A stretch of DNA of 64,000 nt. It comes from Gammaproteobacteria bacterium (GTDB lineage Bacteria > Pseudomonadota > Gammaproteobacteria > Nevskiales > Nevskiaceae). Below the pieces are notes generated by a model. The model made no database searches, was not told the DNA's origin, and worked only from the letters and a program-made list of their open reading frames with translations. Where the stretch lies: contig JAPLSB010000009.1 in the NCBI GenBank assembly GCA_026398875.1, forward strand, positions 265,547 through 329,546. Direction: 5' to 3'. The translations under genes were made by a program, and so were the position numbers. Within the stretch, counting starts at the first letter, position 1, and each line of letters begins with the position of its first letter. This document shows positions 28,454 to 38,371 of this stretch, piece after piece.

Positions 28454-29512
28454 ATGAAGAGGATATCGATGCGCCCGTCGCAACGATGGATCGCGGCCCC
28501 GGTGCTCGGTGCCGCCGCACTGGCCGTAGCGGTGCAAGTGAACGCACAGAACCCGGCAGCGGACGCCGAGCCCGCAGAAGCCGCAGCGGCCGCCACGCCG
28601 GCTCGGCCTGCGCCGTTGTCGGTCGCCGGCCCGGTCGCGAAGTCGACCGTCGAACGCCTGCTGCTGAATGACGCCACGCGCGCCGGCAAGCGCATCGTCG
28701 CGATCGGCGAGCACGGCTACGTGATCACGTCCGACGACGACGCGGCGACCTGGCAGCGCGCTGCCGGCTTGCGCCGGACCATGCTGAACAAGCTGTCGTT
28801 CGCCGACGACAAGACCGGCTGGGTCGTCGGCCACGACGGCCTGATCGCGATGACCCGGGATGGCGGTGCGACCTGGAAGGAACAGCGCTTCGCGCCGGCC
28901 GACGAGGAGCCGCTGCTCGGTGTCTACGCGCGCGACGCCGAGCACGCCATCGCCGTCGGCGCCTATGGCCTGTATCTCGAAACCGCCGATGGTGGCGCGA
29001 CCTGGACCGACCGGGTGCTGGCGCCGGAAGGGCAGGAAGACGATCGCCATCTGAATGCGATCACGGCGTTCGGCGGCGGCAAGCTGGCCATTGTCGGCGA
29101 GTCCGGACTGGTGAAGATCTCGATCGACAACGGCCTGACCTGGACTGCAGTCACCGCGCCGTATGAAGGTTCGTACTTCGGCGCACTGCCGATCGAAACC
29201 GATGGACTGATGGTCTTCGGCCTGCGCGGTCAGGCCTTCGTCAGCCGCGATGCCGGCGCCACCTGGAGCGCTGCCGAAGGCTCCGGTCCGGTGACGCTGC
29301 TCGGCGGTGGTGTTGGCGCCGACGGTGCCGTGACGCTGGTCGGCTCGGCCGGCAGTGTGCGGATCAGCCGCGACGCCGGCAAGACTTTCGCGCCACTGGC
29401 GCCGGCGAAGATCGCCGCGTTTTCCACGGCACTGCCGCTCGACGCCACGCACGCGCTGCTGTTCGGCGAAGCCGGCACCAGCGTTCTCGACCTCGCAGGA
29501 GCCGCGAAATGA
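28454..29512 (+). CDS. YCF48-type beta-propeller protein (module 1)
   Basis: The 352-residue exported protein has a signal (PSQRWIAAPVLGAAALAVAVQVNAQ) followed by propeller repeats of the YCF48/BNR type: RIVAIGEHGYVITSDDDAATWQRA, GWVVGHDGLIAMTRDGGATWKEQ, AIAVGAYGLYLETADGGATWTDR, LAIVGESGLVKISIDNGLTWTAV, GQAFVSRDAGATWSAAEG and GSVRISRDAGKTFAPL. The plant homologue HCF136 assists photosystem II assembly; bacterial copies in this setting are likely periplasmic partners of the RND permease, whose start overlaps its stop by 4 bases. Confidence 0.9.
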   Translation: MKRISMRPSQRWIAAPVLGAAALAVAVQVNAQNPAADAEPAEAAAAATPARPAPLSVAGPVAKSTVERLLLNDATRAGKRIVAIGEHGYVITSDDDAATWQRAAGLRRTMLNKLSFADDKTGWVVGHDGLIAMTRDGGATWKEQRFAPADEEPLLGVYARDAEHAIAVGAYGLYLETADGGATWTDRVLAPEGQEDDRHLNAITAFGGGKLAIVGESGLVKISIDNGLTWTAVTAPYEGSYFGALPIETDGLMVFGLRGQAFVSRDAGATWSAAEGSGPVTLLGGGVGADGAVTLVGSAGSVRISRDAGKTFAPLAPAKIAAFSTALPLDATHALLFGEAGTSVLDLAGAAK

Positions 29513-31929
29513 GTCTGAAGCCCCGCAAGACGACGGCCGATCTGCCGCGCATCGAAGGGCCGCTCGGTGGCCTGATCCAGGGCCTGTCGAACCTGCTGTT
29601 CAGCAACCGGGCGCTGATGCTCGGCATCTTCGCCGCGTTGACCGTGTTCCTCGCCTGGTCAGCCAGCGGGCTCAAGGTCGATGCCGGCTTCAAGAAGATG
29701 ATCCCGCTCGAACATCCGTACATGAAGACGTTCACGGACTACGAGCAGACCTTCGGCGGCGCCAACCGCATCATCGTTGCGCTGATCCGCGAACCGGCCG
29801 CCGACGGCGCGCCGGCAACGACGATCTTCGACAAGGCCTTCATGGCCAGCCTGAAGGCGGCGACCGACGACCTGTTCTACATCAAGGGCGTTGATCGGCC
29901 GACGGTGCAGTCGCTGTTCACGCCGAACGTCCGCTTCATCGAGATCGTCGAAGGCGGCTTCGCCGGCGGCAACGTCATTCCGGCGACCTTCCAGGGCGAG
30001 CCGGAAGATCTGGAAACGGTGCGCCGCAACGTCCAGAAGGCGGGCCTCGTGGGGCGTCTGGTTTCGAACGACCTGCGCGGTGCCTTGATTCGCGCCGACC
30101 TGCTCGATGTCGATCCGGAAACCGGCGAAAAGCTGAACTACCCGCGTATCGCGGCGGAACTCGAAGCGCTGCGTGCGAAATACCAGAAGGATGGCGTGCA
30201 GGTGCACGTCATCGGCTTCGCCAAGGCGGTCGGCGACATCACCGAAGGCGCGAAGGGTGTCATCGCGTTCTTCCTGATCGCGTTCGTGATCACGTCGCTG
30301 CTGCTGCTCTGGTACACCAAGTCGGCAAAGCTGACCGGAGTCGCGCTGGTCTGTGCGCTGCTGCCGGTGCTGTGGCTGCTCGGCACCTTGCCGCTGGTCG
30401 GTTACGGCATCGATCCGCTGTCGATCCTGGTGCCGTTCCTGATCTTTTCGATCGGCTGCAGCCACGCGGTGCAGATGACCAATGCCTGGAAGGACGCGAT
30501 CGCCGACGGCTTCGATCCCACCGACGCGTCGCGCTTCGCGTTCAGCCAGCTGTTCATTCCCGGCACGCTGGCGCTGGTCACCAATGCGCTCGGCTTCCTG
30601 GTGATCATGCTGATCGAGATCGACATCGTTCGCGAACTCGGCATCACGGCGACGCTCGGCGTGTCCCTGATGATCGTCACCAACAAGATGGTGCTGCCGA
30701 TCCTGCTGACCTATCTGAACATCAGCCAGAAGACGCTGGACGCCAAGCTCAAGCTCGAAAACAGCTTCGATCCGTTCTGGCGCGCCTGCTCGCACTTCGC
30801 CGAGAAGCGCACGGCGGTCTGGGCCATTGCCGGTTCGGTGGTGCTGCTGGTGATCGGCGTCTGGCTGGCGCGCGATCAGAAGGTCGGCGATCTCGGTTCC
30901 GGCTTGCCGGAACTGCGCGAGGACTCGCGCTACAACCGCGACAACGCGGCGATCACCGGCAACTTCAAGATCGGCGTCGACGTCATCTCGATCGTCGTGC
31001 AGACCAAGGACATCGACGGCGCCTGTACCGATCACCGGGTGATGGACGCGATGGACGCGTTCGAGTGGAAGATGAAGAACGTCGATGGCATCGCCAGCGC
31101 GATCTCTCTTCCCAGCATGGCCAAGATCGTCAACGCTGGCTTCAACGAAGGCTCGTTGCGCTGGCGCGTGCTGGCGCGCAATCGCGATGTGCTGGCGCAG
31201 GCGGTGACGCCGATCGACACCGGCACCGGTCTGCTGAACTCCGACTGCTCGGCGATGCAGATGCTGTTCTTCACTAGCGATCACCAGGGCGAAACACTGG
31301 CTCACATCGTGCAGTCCGTGAAGGACTGGAACACCGCGTTCCATGCGCCGGACAGCGAGTTCGCCGAGATCGCGCCGAAGGTCGAGTTCAAGCTGGCGTC
31401 CGGCAATGCCGGCGTGATGGCGGCGACCAACGAAGCGGTCGAGGAAGCCGACAAGCACGAGCTGGCGGCGATCTTCGGCGCCATCACGCTGATGTGCCTG
31501 CTGACCTTCCGCTCGTTCGGCGCCACGCTGTGCATCATCCTGCCGCTGGCACTGGTGTCGCTGCTGAACAACGCGCTGATGGCCAGCTTGAGCATCGGCC
31601 TGAAGGTCTCGACCTTGCCGGTGATCGCGCTCGGTGTCGGCGTCGGTGTCGACTACGGCATCTACCTGTACGACCGCATCGAGGTGCATCTGCACCACGG
31701 CATGAGTCTGGTCGAGGCGTTCTTCAACGCCCTGAAGGAACGCGGCGCGGCAGCCGCGTTCACCGCGGTGACGATGAGTCTCGGTGTCGCCACCTGGGCG
31801 TTCTCGGCGCTGAAGTTCCAGGCCGACATGGGCGTGCTGCTGAGCTTCATGTTCTTGGTCAACATGCTCGGCGCGCTGATCCTGCTGCCATCGCTGCTGG
31901 CGTTCTTCATCAAGGTGAAAAAGACCTGA
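29509..31929 (+). CDS. RND/MMPL-family permease (module 1)
   Basis: The 806-residue inner-membrane protein has a twofold repeat. Each half has one N-terminal helix, a large periplasmic domain and a five-helix bundle; the first helix is LMLGIFAALTVFLAWSASGL. Motifs: KKMIPLEHPYMKTFTDYEQTFGGANRIIVAL, SILVPFLIFSIGCSHAVQMTNAWKD, and in the second half TLPVIALGVGVGVDYGIYLYDRIE. It resembles the hopanoid/lipid (HpnN, MmpL) branch of RND, not the drug-efflux AcrB branch, and has no MFP or TolC neighbour. It is probably driven by protons and moves lipid-like cargo between inner membrane and periplasm. Confidence 0.93.
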   Translation: MSLKPRKTTADLPRIEGPLGGLIQGLSNLLFSNRALMLGIFAALTVFLAWSASGLKVDAGFKKMIPLEHPYMKTFTDYEQTFGGANRIIVALIREPAADGAPATTIFDKAFMASLKAATDDLFYIKGVDRPTVQSLFTPNVRFIEIVEGGFAGGNVIPATFQGEPEDLETVRRNVQKAGLVGRLVSNDLRGALIRADLLDVDPETGEKLNYPRIAAELEALRAKYQKDGVQVHVIGFAKAVGDITEGAKGVIAFFLIAFVITSLLLLWYTKSAKLTGVALVCALLPVLWLLGTLPLVGYGIDPLSILVPFLIFSIGCSHAVQMTNAWKDAIADGFDPTDASRFAFSQLFIPGTLALVTNALGFLVIMLIEIDIVRELGITATLGVSLMIVTNKMVLPILLTYLNISQKTLDAKLKLENSFDPFWRACSHFAEKRTAVWAIAGSVVLLVIGVWLARDQKVGDLGSGLPELREDSRYNRDNAAITGNFKIGVDVISIVVQTKDIDGACTDHRVMDAMDAFEWKMKNVDGIASAISLPSMAKIVNAGFNEGSLRWRVLARNRDVLAQAVTPIDTGTGLLNSDCSAMQMLFFTSDHQGETLAHIVQSVKDWNTAFHAPDSEFAEIAPKVEFKLASGNAGVMAATNEAVEEADKHELAAIFGAITLMCLLTFRSFGATLCIILPLALVSLLNNALMASLSIGLKVSTLPVIALGVGVGVDYGIYLYDRIEVHLHHGMSLVEAFFNALKERGAAAAFTAVTMSLGVATWAFSALKFQADMGVLLSFMFLVNMLGALILLPSLLAFFIKVKKT

Positions 31930-32001
31930 GGCGGCCAGCTTCAGGACCGTTCGGAAGATCCGCGTTCGCGCTGCCGCGCGTTCGCGGATAATCCGCTCCC
32001 C

Positions 32002-32754
32002 ATGAATCTGCCTCCGCCCAAGCCCGCCGTCATCGGCCTGCCGTCACTGCCGAAACTGCGTGCCACGATCGAGGCCGACGGTTTCGCGTTTGTCAGCAGC
32101 GCGGCGATGCAGGGGGCGTTGCTGGCCGCCGGCTCGATGGTCGACTGGCCGGCGTTCAGCGCCAGCTGGAACGATCTGGCGGTCGATACCTTCATGGCCG
32201 ATGGCGGCCGCTACCGCCGTCGCCGCCATGCGGTCTATGCCGTCGAAGCGGGCGCTGCCATCGTCCGCGAAGCGCATCAGCCGCACTGGCAGGGGCTGGA
32301 GTACAACCCGTTGAATGGCGGCGTCGCGCGCTGGTTCGAGCCGGTCACGGCGGCCATCGGCAATGGCGACAGCATCAACACGATCCTGCGCTGGTGTGCC
32401 GGCCTGTTTGGGCGACTGTCGCCGGAGGTCGCCGCCTGGCGCGTCGAGGTCCACCAGTTCCGCATCGAGGCCGGGCCCGGTGTGGCCGGTCAGCCGACCC
32501 CGGAAGGCGCGCATCGCGACGGTGTCGATCATGTGCTGGTGCTGATGATCCGCCGCCACAACATCGTCGAAGGCACGACCACGATCATTGGCCCGGACGA
32601 CAGCGAACTCGGCAGCTTCACGCTGACCCACCCGTTCGATGCCGCCCTGGTCGACGACAGCCGCGTGCGCCACGGCGTGACGCCGGTCGAAGCGCAGGAC
32701 CCGACGCAGCCGGCCTGGCGCGATGTGCTGGTGGTGACGTTCAAGCGGCGCTGA
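32002..32754 (+). CDS. 2OG-Fe dioxygenase family protein
   Basis: The 250-residue product carries HQFRIEAGPGVAGQPTPEGAHRDGVDHVLVLMIRRHNIVEGTTTI and a later VDDSRVRHGVTPVE, giving a His-x-Asp...His iron facial triad as in the PF10014 2OG-Fe dioxygenases (BsmA-like group). Some members hydroxylate free amino acids. GATAAT at 31987-31992 ends 9 bases before the ATG, suggesting a near-leaderless mRNA. Substrate unknown. Confidence 0.85.
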   Translation: MNLPPPKPAVIGLPSLPKLRATIEADGFAFVSSAAMQGALLAAGSMVDWPAFSASWNDLAVDTFMADGGRYRRRRHAVYAVEAGAAIVREAHQPHWQGLEYNPLNGGVARWFEPVTAAIGNGDSINTILRWCAGLFGRLSPEVAAWRVEVHQFRIEAGPGVAGQPTPEGAHRDGVDHVLVLMIRRHNIVEGTTTIIGPDDSELGSFTLTHPFDAALVDDSRVRHGVTPVEAQDPTQPAWRDVLVVTFKRR

Positions 32755-32829
32755 GGGCGCGCTGTCCTGCTCGGGCTGGATGTCTCATGCCATCCCTGGC
32801 GAGGCCGCGTCCTTCCTGAGCTGGCCCCG

Positions 32830-32851
32830 GCCCGGTCATCCATGACCGGGC
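32830..32851. terminator. Perfect hairpin between convergent genes
   Basis: GCCCGGTCAT and ATGACCGGGC pair perfectly over 10 bases with a 2-base spacer. It lies between the convergent dioxygenase and isochorismatase-family genes. There is no T-run, so intrinsic termination is uncertain. Confidence 0.45.
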
Positions 32852-32882
32852 GCCTGATATGCGCGAGCAGTGCTCGCCGATC

Positions 32883-33482
32883 TCAGGCCCAGGCGTCCGC
32901 GTTCTTCACGACGACATTGAAGCCATCGGCAATCTCGGCCAGTGCCGTGTCGTGCACCTGCGACGCCGGAATGGTGCCGCCGAGGGCGCCCGGCAGCGGC
33001 CGTGTCGCGCAGGCATCGGCGACCACCGTTGCCCGGTAGCCGTGATCGGTGGCCGAGCGGGCGGTTGCCGAAATGCACATGTGGGTCATCGCGCCGGCAA
33101 TGATCACCTCGCTGCGGCCGGTGGCTTTCAGCGCATCGGCCAGGCCGGTTGCAGTGAAGCAGTTCGGATAGTTCTTCTCGATCACCGTTTCGCAGGCCAA
33201 CGGTTTCACCGCATCGATCAGACCGAAGTAAGGGCCGGTCGGATCGAAGATCGGCGCGCCTGGGCCGGTCTTGTGCTGGAAGTGGAATACCGGCACGCCG
33301 TTGGCGCGCGCCAGCGCCAGCAGCTTCTTCGTTTCAGTCAGCGCGCGATCGAGCTGGTCGAGCTTCAGTGCGCCGCTCTGGTATTCGTTCTGCAGGTCGA
33401 TCACCAGCAGCGCGGAATTGCCCAGCGGTGATGGCGTCAGCGGCGCGCCGGCGATCTGGGTCAGGGTCTTGGGGTCGGCCAT
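32883..33482 (-). CDS. Isochorismatase-family cysteine hydrolase
   Basis: The 199-residue product has the Asp-Lys-Cys triad pattern: NSALLVIDLQNEYQSG (Asp), VIEKNYPNCF (Lys) and EVIIAGAMTHMCISATARSATDHGYRATVVADACATR (catalytic Cys). Homologues hydrolyse amides such as nicotinamide or ureido compounds. The start is the ATG at 33480-33482, preceded by GAGGAG. Substrate cannot be told from sequence. Confidence 0.9.
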   Translation of the reverse strand: MADPKTLTQIAGAPLTPSPLGNSALLVIDLQNEYQSGALKLDQLDRALTETKKLLALARANGVPVFHFQHKTGPGAPIFDPTGPYFGLIDAVKPLACETVIEKNYPNCFTATGLADALKATGRSEVIIAGAMTHMCISATARSATDHGYRATVVADACATRPLPGALGGTIPASQVHDTALAEIADGFNVVVKNADAWA

Positions 33483-33587
33483 GCGGCGCTCTCCTCGGTC
33501 AGGCTCGTTATCGTGGTTGGTACGTTGCGTGGACCGTAGCAGGGCCGGCAACACTCGCCCATGCGGGCGAGCCAGACCGGCCCGGTC

Positions 33588-34106
33588 TCAGGCGGCGTCG
33601 CTGTGTTGCGGGATCGGCTGGCCGTCGTCGAAGAACGCCATCGATACCGAGTTCAGGCAGTAGCGCTGGCCGCTCGGCTTCGGGCCGTCGTTGAACACGT
33701 GGCCGAGGTGACCGTCGCAGCGCCGGCAGCGGATCTCGGTACGAATCATCCCGTAGCTGTAGTCCGAGATATTGCGGACGTGGCTGGCATCGAACGGTTC
33801 GAAAAAGCTCGGCCAGCCGGTGCCGGAATCGAACTTGGCGATCGACCGGAACAGCGGCAGGCCGCACAAGCGGCAGGCGTAGACGCCGTCCTTCTTGTTG
33901 TCGTTGAAGTGCCCGCAGAAGGCGCGTTCGGTGCCGTGTTCCAGCAGCACGCGGCGCTCCTCGGCGTTCAGACCCTGGGCCAGCGTCTGCTTCAGCGTGT
34001 CGCTGAGCGGTCGCAGATCGTAGCCGCTGGGGCTGACAGTGATTGTCGGGCCAGCATCGCTGGCGTCCTGCTTGCCGGCAGCCGGCTTCTTGTCGAACAG
34101 ACTCAT
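33588..34106 (-). CDS. msrB: Peptide-methionine (R)-S-oxide reductase
   Basis: The 172-residue MsrB has two Zn CxxC motifs (YACRLCGLPLF and IRCRRCDGHLGHVFND), GTGWPSFFEPF and the catalytic Cys in RYCLNSVSMAF. It reduces methionine-R-sulfoxide in oxidised proteins. The first about 30 residues are a poorly conserved extension. It overlaps msrA by 4 bases, so the two stereo-specific enzymes are made together. Confidence 0.95.
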   Translation of the reverse strand: MSLFDKKPAAGKQDASDAGPTITVSPSGYDLRPLSDTLKQTLAQGLNAEERRVLLEHGTERAFCGHFNDNKKDGVYACRLCGLPLFRSIAKFDSGTGWPSFFEPFDASHVRNISDYSYGMIRTEIRCRRCDGHLGHVFNDGPKPSGQRYCLNSVSMAFFDDGQPIPQHSDAA

Positions 34107-34732
34107 TTGCGGAGGTACTCGGTGAACTTGTGTTCCAGCTTGTCGACCTTCGGCGCCGCCACGCCAGCGATGTACGGCTGGCCGGGGTTCCGGATCGCGT
34201 AGTCCTGATGATAGGTCTCGGCGATGTAGAAGCGCTCCAGCGGGGTCAGCACCGTCACGATCGGGCTGCGGAACACCTGTGCGGCGTCCAGCTGGGCGAT
34301 GTAGGCGGCCGCGACATCGCGCTCCGCTTCGCTCTGGAAGAAGATCGCCGAGCGGTACTGCCGGCCGCGGTCATTGCCCTGGCGATCGAGCTGCGTCGGG
34401 TCGTGCGCTACCGCAAACAGCACCTTCAGCAGCTGGCCGTAGGAAATCACCGCCGGGTCGTAGACGATCTTCACGACTTCGGCGTGGTTGGTGCGGCCCG
34501 TGCAGACGGCATCGTAGTTGGCGGTGTCGGCAGTGCCGCCGGCATAGCCGGAGATCACATCCGAGACGCCATCGAGCCGCTCGAAAACGGCTTCGACGCA
34601 CCAGAAGCAGCCGGCAGCGAACACGGCTTCCTGAGGGCCGGGGATCGTCGCTGCCAGGTCGCGAGCCGGATCGGGGAAGCCGGAGTGGTCGGCGCGGCGC
34701 GCGGCCGCGGGAAGTTCGCAAACGGTGTTCAT
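34103..34732 (-). CDS. msrA: Peptide-methionine (S)-S-oxide reductase
   Basis: The 209-residue MsrA has the catalytic motif AVFAAGCFWCVEAVFERLDGV, GYAGG, NYDAVCTGRTNHAEVVKIVYDP and HDPTQLDRQGNDRGRQYRSAIFF. It reduces methionine-S-sulfoxide. I choose the ATG at 34730-34732 (MNTVCELP), which gives the usual length. An upstream in-frame ATG at 34819 would add 29 residues rich in Ala/Arg that could be an export signal; it lacks a visible ribosome site. Confidence 0.95.
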   Translation of the reverse strand: MNTVCELPAAARRADHSGFPDPARDLAATIPGPQEAVFAAGCFWCVEAVFERLDGVSDVISGYAGGTADTANYDAVCTGRTNHAEVVKIVYDPAVISYGQLLKVLFAVAHDPTQLDRQGNDRGRQYRSAIFFQSEAERDVAAAYIAQLDAAQVFRSPIVTVLTPLERFYIAETYHQDYAIRNPGQPYIAGVAAPKVDKLEHKFTEYLRK

Positions 34733-34902
34733 GGTTTTCTCGCTGAACGAAGTGGATGAGGCTGCAGCCGTTGCCGCCGGAGCGGGGCGCGCAAGCCATC
34801 GGGCGAGCAGGCGGATCATGCGCCGAATCGTCGTGCCCGGTGCCCGATGCGATCTGTACCGGCGCGTTCCGGATTCATGACCGATGCGGCAGCGCCGGTG
34901 GT

Positions 34903-35322
<420 letters not shown>

Positions 35323-35570
35323 GATCGGAGTCCCAGACGGAAAGGATCGAAGCGGCTTGCGCGGCGGTCCGGCGACCGTCTCTGGCGCTTCGCCCGGTCA
35401 ACAAACGATGGGGCGGCCGGGCGTCGGTTCAACCGCGGGGCAGGCCTCAGGCGCGTGCGCAGGCTTGCCCAGGGTGTCGCCGCGCGCGCGATCAACGCAT
35501 CGCTGCAACATCGCCGGACCATTCTTGCGCTGGACACACAGGTTCGCAAAAGTCGGCTAGAGTCAAGGAC

Positions 35571-36170
35571 ATGATGCATTCGATCCTCAAGCTTGATATC
35601 GGTGGCATGCCGGTTGGCTGGATTCGTTGGCAGACCGCTGCAACGCTTTACGCCCGAGACTGCGTGCGCTGGGAGACTGGCGCCGAACGCTTCATCGTCC
35701 GCGGCGGCATCAACGCCCGCACCGGGCAACCATCCGAACTGCGGATTGGCTCGATCATCGCCGTCGCCGACCGCTCGCGACGCCATAACGGTGGCAACGC
35801 GCCGCTGCTGACCAATCGCACGCTGTTCCAGCGCGACAAGAATCTCTGCCTGTACTGCGGCCGGCAGTTTTCGCCGAACGAACTGACCCGCGACCACATC
35901 GTCCCCGCGTCGCGCGGCGGCGATTCGATCTGGGAAAACTGCGTCACCGCCTGCCGCGCCTGCAACCAGTACAAGGACGACCGCACGCCCGAGGAAGCCG
36001 GCATGAAGCTGCTGGCGGTGCCGTACATCCCGAATCTGGCGCAGTACCTGATCCTGTCGAATCGCAGGATCCTGGCCGACCAGATGGAGTTCCTGCTCGC
36101 CTACGCGCGCAAGAAGGTTGCATGTCAGCCGCTAATTAGGTCAGACAACGCTAAATCCCTGCGTCAATGA
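35571..36170 (+). CDS. HNH endonuclease domain protein, 3' end possibly altered
   Basis: The 199-residue product has an HNH domain at about 85-145: LCLYCGRQFSPNELTRDHIVPASRGGDSIWENCVTACRACNQYKDDRTPEEAGMKL, with paired CxxC motifs and the DHIVP His. Such stand-alone proteins are common housekeeping genes (HNH family, McrA-like). The last about 15 residues (CQPLIRSDNAKSLRQ) do not look like the family and the sequence changes character near 36120, just before the insertion-element region, so the native C-terminus may be lost. Confidence 0.85.
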   Translation: MMHSILKLDIGGMPVGWIRWQTAATLYARDCVRWETGAERFIVRGGINARTGQPSELRIGSIIAVADRSRRHNGGNAPLLTNRTLFQRDKNLCLYCGRQFSPNELTRDHIVPASRGGDSIWENCVTACRACNQYKDDRTPEEAGMKLLAVPYIPNLAQYLILSNRRILADQMEFLLAYARKKVACQPLIRSDNAKSLRQ

Positions 36171-36324
36171 GCCAATTGGTTTGCGAAGGTCGCGCCAGCA
36201 AAATCAATCGCTTGCCCACAATCGAAACCGACTCCTAAGGCGCTCGCTGACGATCTGCCAGGGCGCACCAGTCGACGCCGGCACTCGCCCCAGCTCATCT
36301 TCGGCTATCTGCAATAGGTGGTTG
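36171..36324. other. Gap between HNH gene and IS3 left end
   Basis: About 150 bases with no gene. Nothing recognisable on either strand; it may be debris from earlier insertions, since it lies between an altered gene end and a decayed element. Confidence 0.4.
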
Positions 36325-36388
36325 TGGACCGGCCAGCTTTTCGTAGACACCTCAGTTGCCATAATTGATGGCAATCACCGAGGTGTTT

Positions 36389-36643
36389 ATGAGCAGCAAC
36401 CGGCAGTACACGGATGAGTTCAGGAGCGAGGCGGTGAAGCAGGTCGTGGAGCGCGGCTTAACGGTGGTGGACGTGGCGACGCGGGTCAGGGTTCCGAAGC
36501 ACACGTTGTACGGCTGGGTACAGAGCGCACGAAAAGCTTCCCGAGCAGGCGTTGTCGTGGCCGCGGTGGCGGTCAGCGATTCTGCCGAGGTGCGCCGGCT
36601 CAAGGCCGAGCTGAGGCGGGTTACCGAAGAGCGCGACGGCGAA
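36389..36643 (+). pseudogene. IS3-family orfA, 3'-truncated
   Basis: The frame from ATG 36389 gives SSNRQYTDEFRSEAVKQVVERGLTVVDVATRVRVPKHTLYGWVQSARK, the HTH domain of IS3-family OrfA, then RRLKAELRRVTEERD of the leucine-zipper part. It is broken at about residue 83 by the IS30-type end; the normal continuation (ILKKAAAYFAK-like) is absent. Confidence 0.9.
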
Positions 36644-38083
36644 TTCAATCGGTCGTCGCAACATCTCGAAAAAGGAGATGTTGGATGGGGCGTGGGAAGG
36701 GTCGGGGGGCTGAGCAGACGGGGCGCGCGCCGACGTATTCGCCGGGGCGACCGGGGGTCAATCAGCGAGATACCAAGGTGGCATTCTGGAAGCGGATCGC
36801 CGAAGGCTTGGAGAGTGATGCGGCGGCTCAGGAATGCGGGGTGTCACAACCGCTGGGTCCGCGCTGGTTCCGCGAGGCGGGCGGTATGCCGCCGATCAGC
36901 CTGAAGCTGCACTCGGGGCGATATCTATCGTTTTCCGAACGCGAGGACATCGCCTTGCTGAGAGCGCAGGGCATGAGCGTCCGAGAAATTGCGCGACGAT
37001 TAGCGAGATCGCCATCCACGATCTCGCGCGAACTTCGCCGCAATGCAGCAACGCGCGGATGGACGCTGGAATACCGTGCCACCGTCGCTCAATGGAAAGC
37101 CGAGAAGGCCGCCGAGCGTCCCAAGGTTTCGAGGCTCGCGGGGAATGAGCCGCTCCGGGCGTATGTTCAGGCCCGGCCCGGAGGAATCGTCACCAGCGCA
37201 GGCGGCAAGGCATTCGCGGGACCGGAGGTCCCCTGGAAGGGGCGGAGACATGGCCGACGATCGGATCGGCGCTGGGGACGGTCCTGGAGTCCCGAGTAGA
37301 TCAGTCGCAGACTTTCGATTGACTTCCCGCATGATCCATCGATGCGAATTTCCCACGAATCAATCTACCAGGCGCTCTACGTGCAAGGCTGCGGCGCACT
37401 CCGGAGAGAACTGACCGCATGCTTGGGGACTGGCCGCGCGCTTCGACTCCCACGTGCGAGGACAGAGCAGCGCGGGAAGCATTAACTGACTCCTGAAACC
37501 ATGATCAGCCAACGGCCGGCCGAAGTCGCAGACCGTGCCGTGCCCGGGCATTGGGGAGGCGACATCATTCTCGGCTTGAAGAGTTCTGCGATCGGGACTT
37601 TGGTGGAGCGGACGACGCGATTCACGATGCTGCTGCACTTGCCGCCCATGCCTGAGCACCGTCTCGGCATTCGCGAGAGAAATGGTCCTGCCTTGGCTGG
37701 TCATGGGGCAGAAGCGGTGCGAAACGCGATCGCAAAGAAGATCGGAAAGCTTCCGCTGCATTTGCGTCAATTGCTGACCTGAGACCAGGGTGCCGAGATC
37801 GCTCAGCACGGAAAGTTGCGCATCCAGACCGGAATCGTCATCTAATTCTGTAATCCGCGCAGCCCTTGGCAGCGAGGGACAAATGAAAACACGAATGGAT
37901 TGCTGCGACAGTATTTCCCGAACGGGACTGATGTCAGCCGCTATCAGGAGCGAGAGCTCGACGCCGTCGTCGAAGCACTGAACGCCAGACCGCGGAAAAC
38001 GCTCAACCGGAAGACCCAGGCAGAAGCTTTCAACGAGCTGCTATTGTCTTCACAGCAATCATGTGTTGCAACGACGTATTGAA
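36644..38083 (+). mobile_element. IS30-family element, degenerate
   Basis: Inverted repeats TTCAAT..GTCGT.GCAACA at 36644-36664 and its inverse at 38063-38083 bound a roughly 1.44-kb element that carries an IS30-type transposase with several frameshifts. It is inserted in orfA of an IS3-family element, but the IS3 parts on its two sides are not contiguous, so a deletion accompanied or followed insertion. Confidence 0.85.
36685..38060 (+). pseudogene. IS30-family transposase, frameshifted
   Basis: The first segment (36685-37299) has the IS30 HTH region: SFSEREDIALLRAQGMSVREIARRLARSPSTISRELRRNA. Later pieces in shifted frames show RISHESIYQALYVQ-like (about 37340-37400), [37 protein letters not shown] (about 37507-37627) and LNARPRKTLNRKTQAEAFNELLLSSQQ (about 37970-38060). 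Stops and shifts between them make it non-functional. Confidence 0.88.
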
Positions 38084-38371
38084 CATGGGCAGTTCACCGG
38101 CAGCGACTGGGCCCCGTTCCTGAAAGCGCACAGGATGCAGCCGAGCATGAGCCGTCTCGGAAACTGCCACGACAACGCGGTGGCAGAAAGCTTCTTCAGC
38201 GCCTTGAAGAAGGAACGGATCAAACGACAGATCTACCCGACGCGGGCTAACACGGCTTCGGACGTGTTCGACTACATCGAGATGTTCTATAACCTGATCC
38301 GCCGGCATGGTTCCGTTGGCGGGCTATCACCCGTAGAGTTCGAAAAGAGTTACGTGCTAAGCGGCGACTGA
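38084..38371 (+). pseudogene. IS3-family orfB, 3' fragment
   Basis: The frame gives QFTGSDWAPFLKAHRMQPSMSRLGNCHDNAVAESFFSALKKERIK and ends HGSVGGLSPVEFEKSYVLSGD. This is the C-terminal third of an IS3 integrase-like transposase, including the Glu region of the DDE triad (DNAVAESFF). The N-terminal two thirds are missing, replaced by the IS30-type element. Confidence 0.9.

Noticed and set aside
24975..31698. Three long minus-strand frames (about 680-814 residues)
   Set aside because: They mirror the DUF1302, DUF1329, YCF48 and RND genes, which have clear families, signals and ribosome sites.
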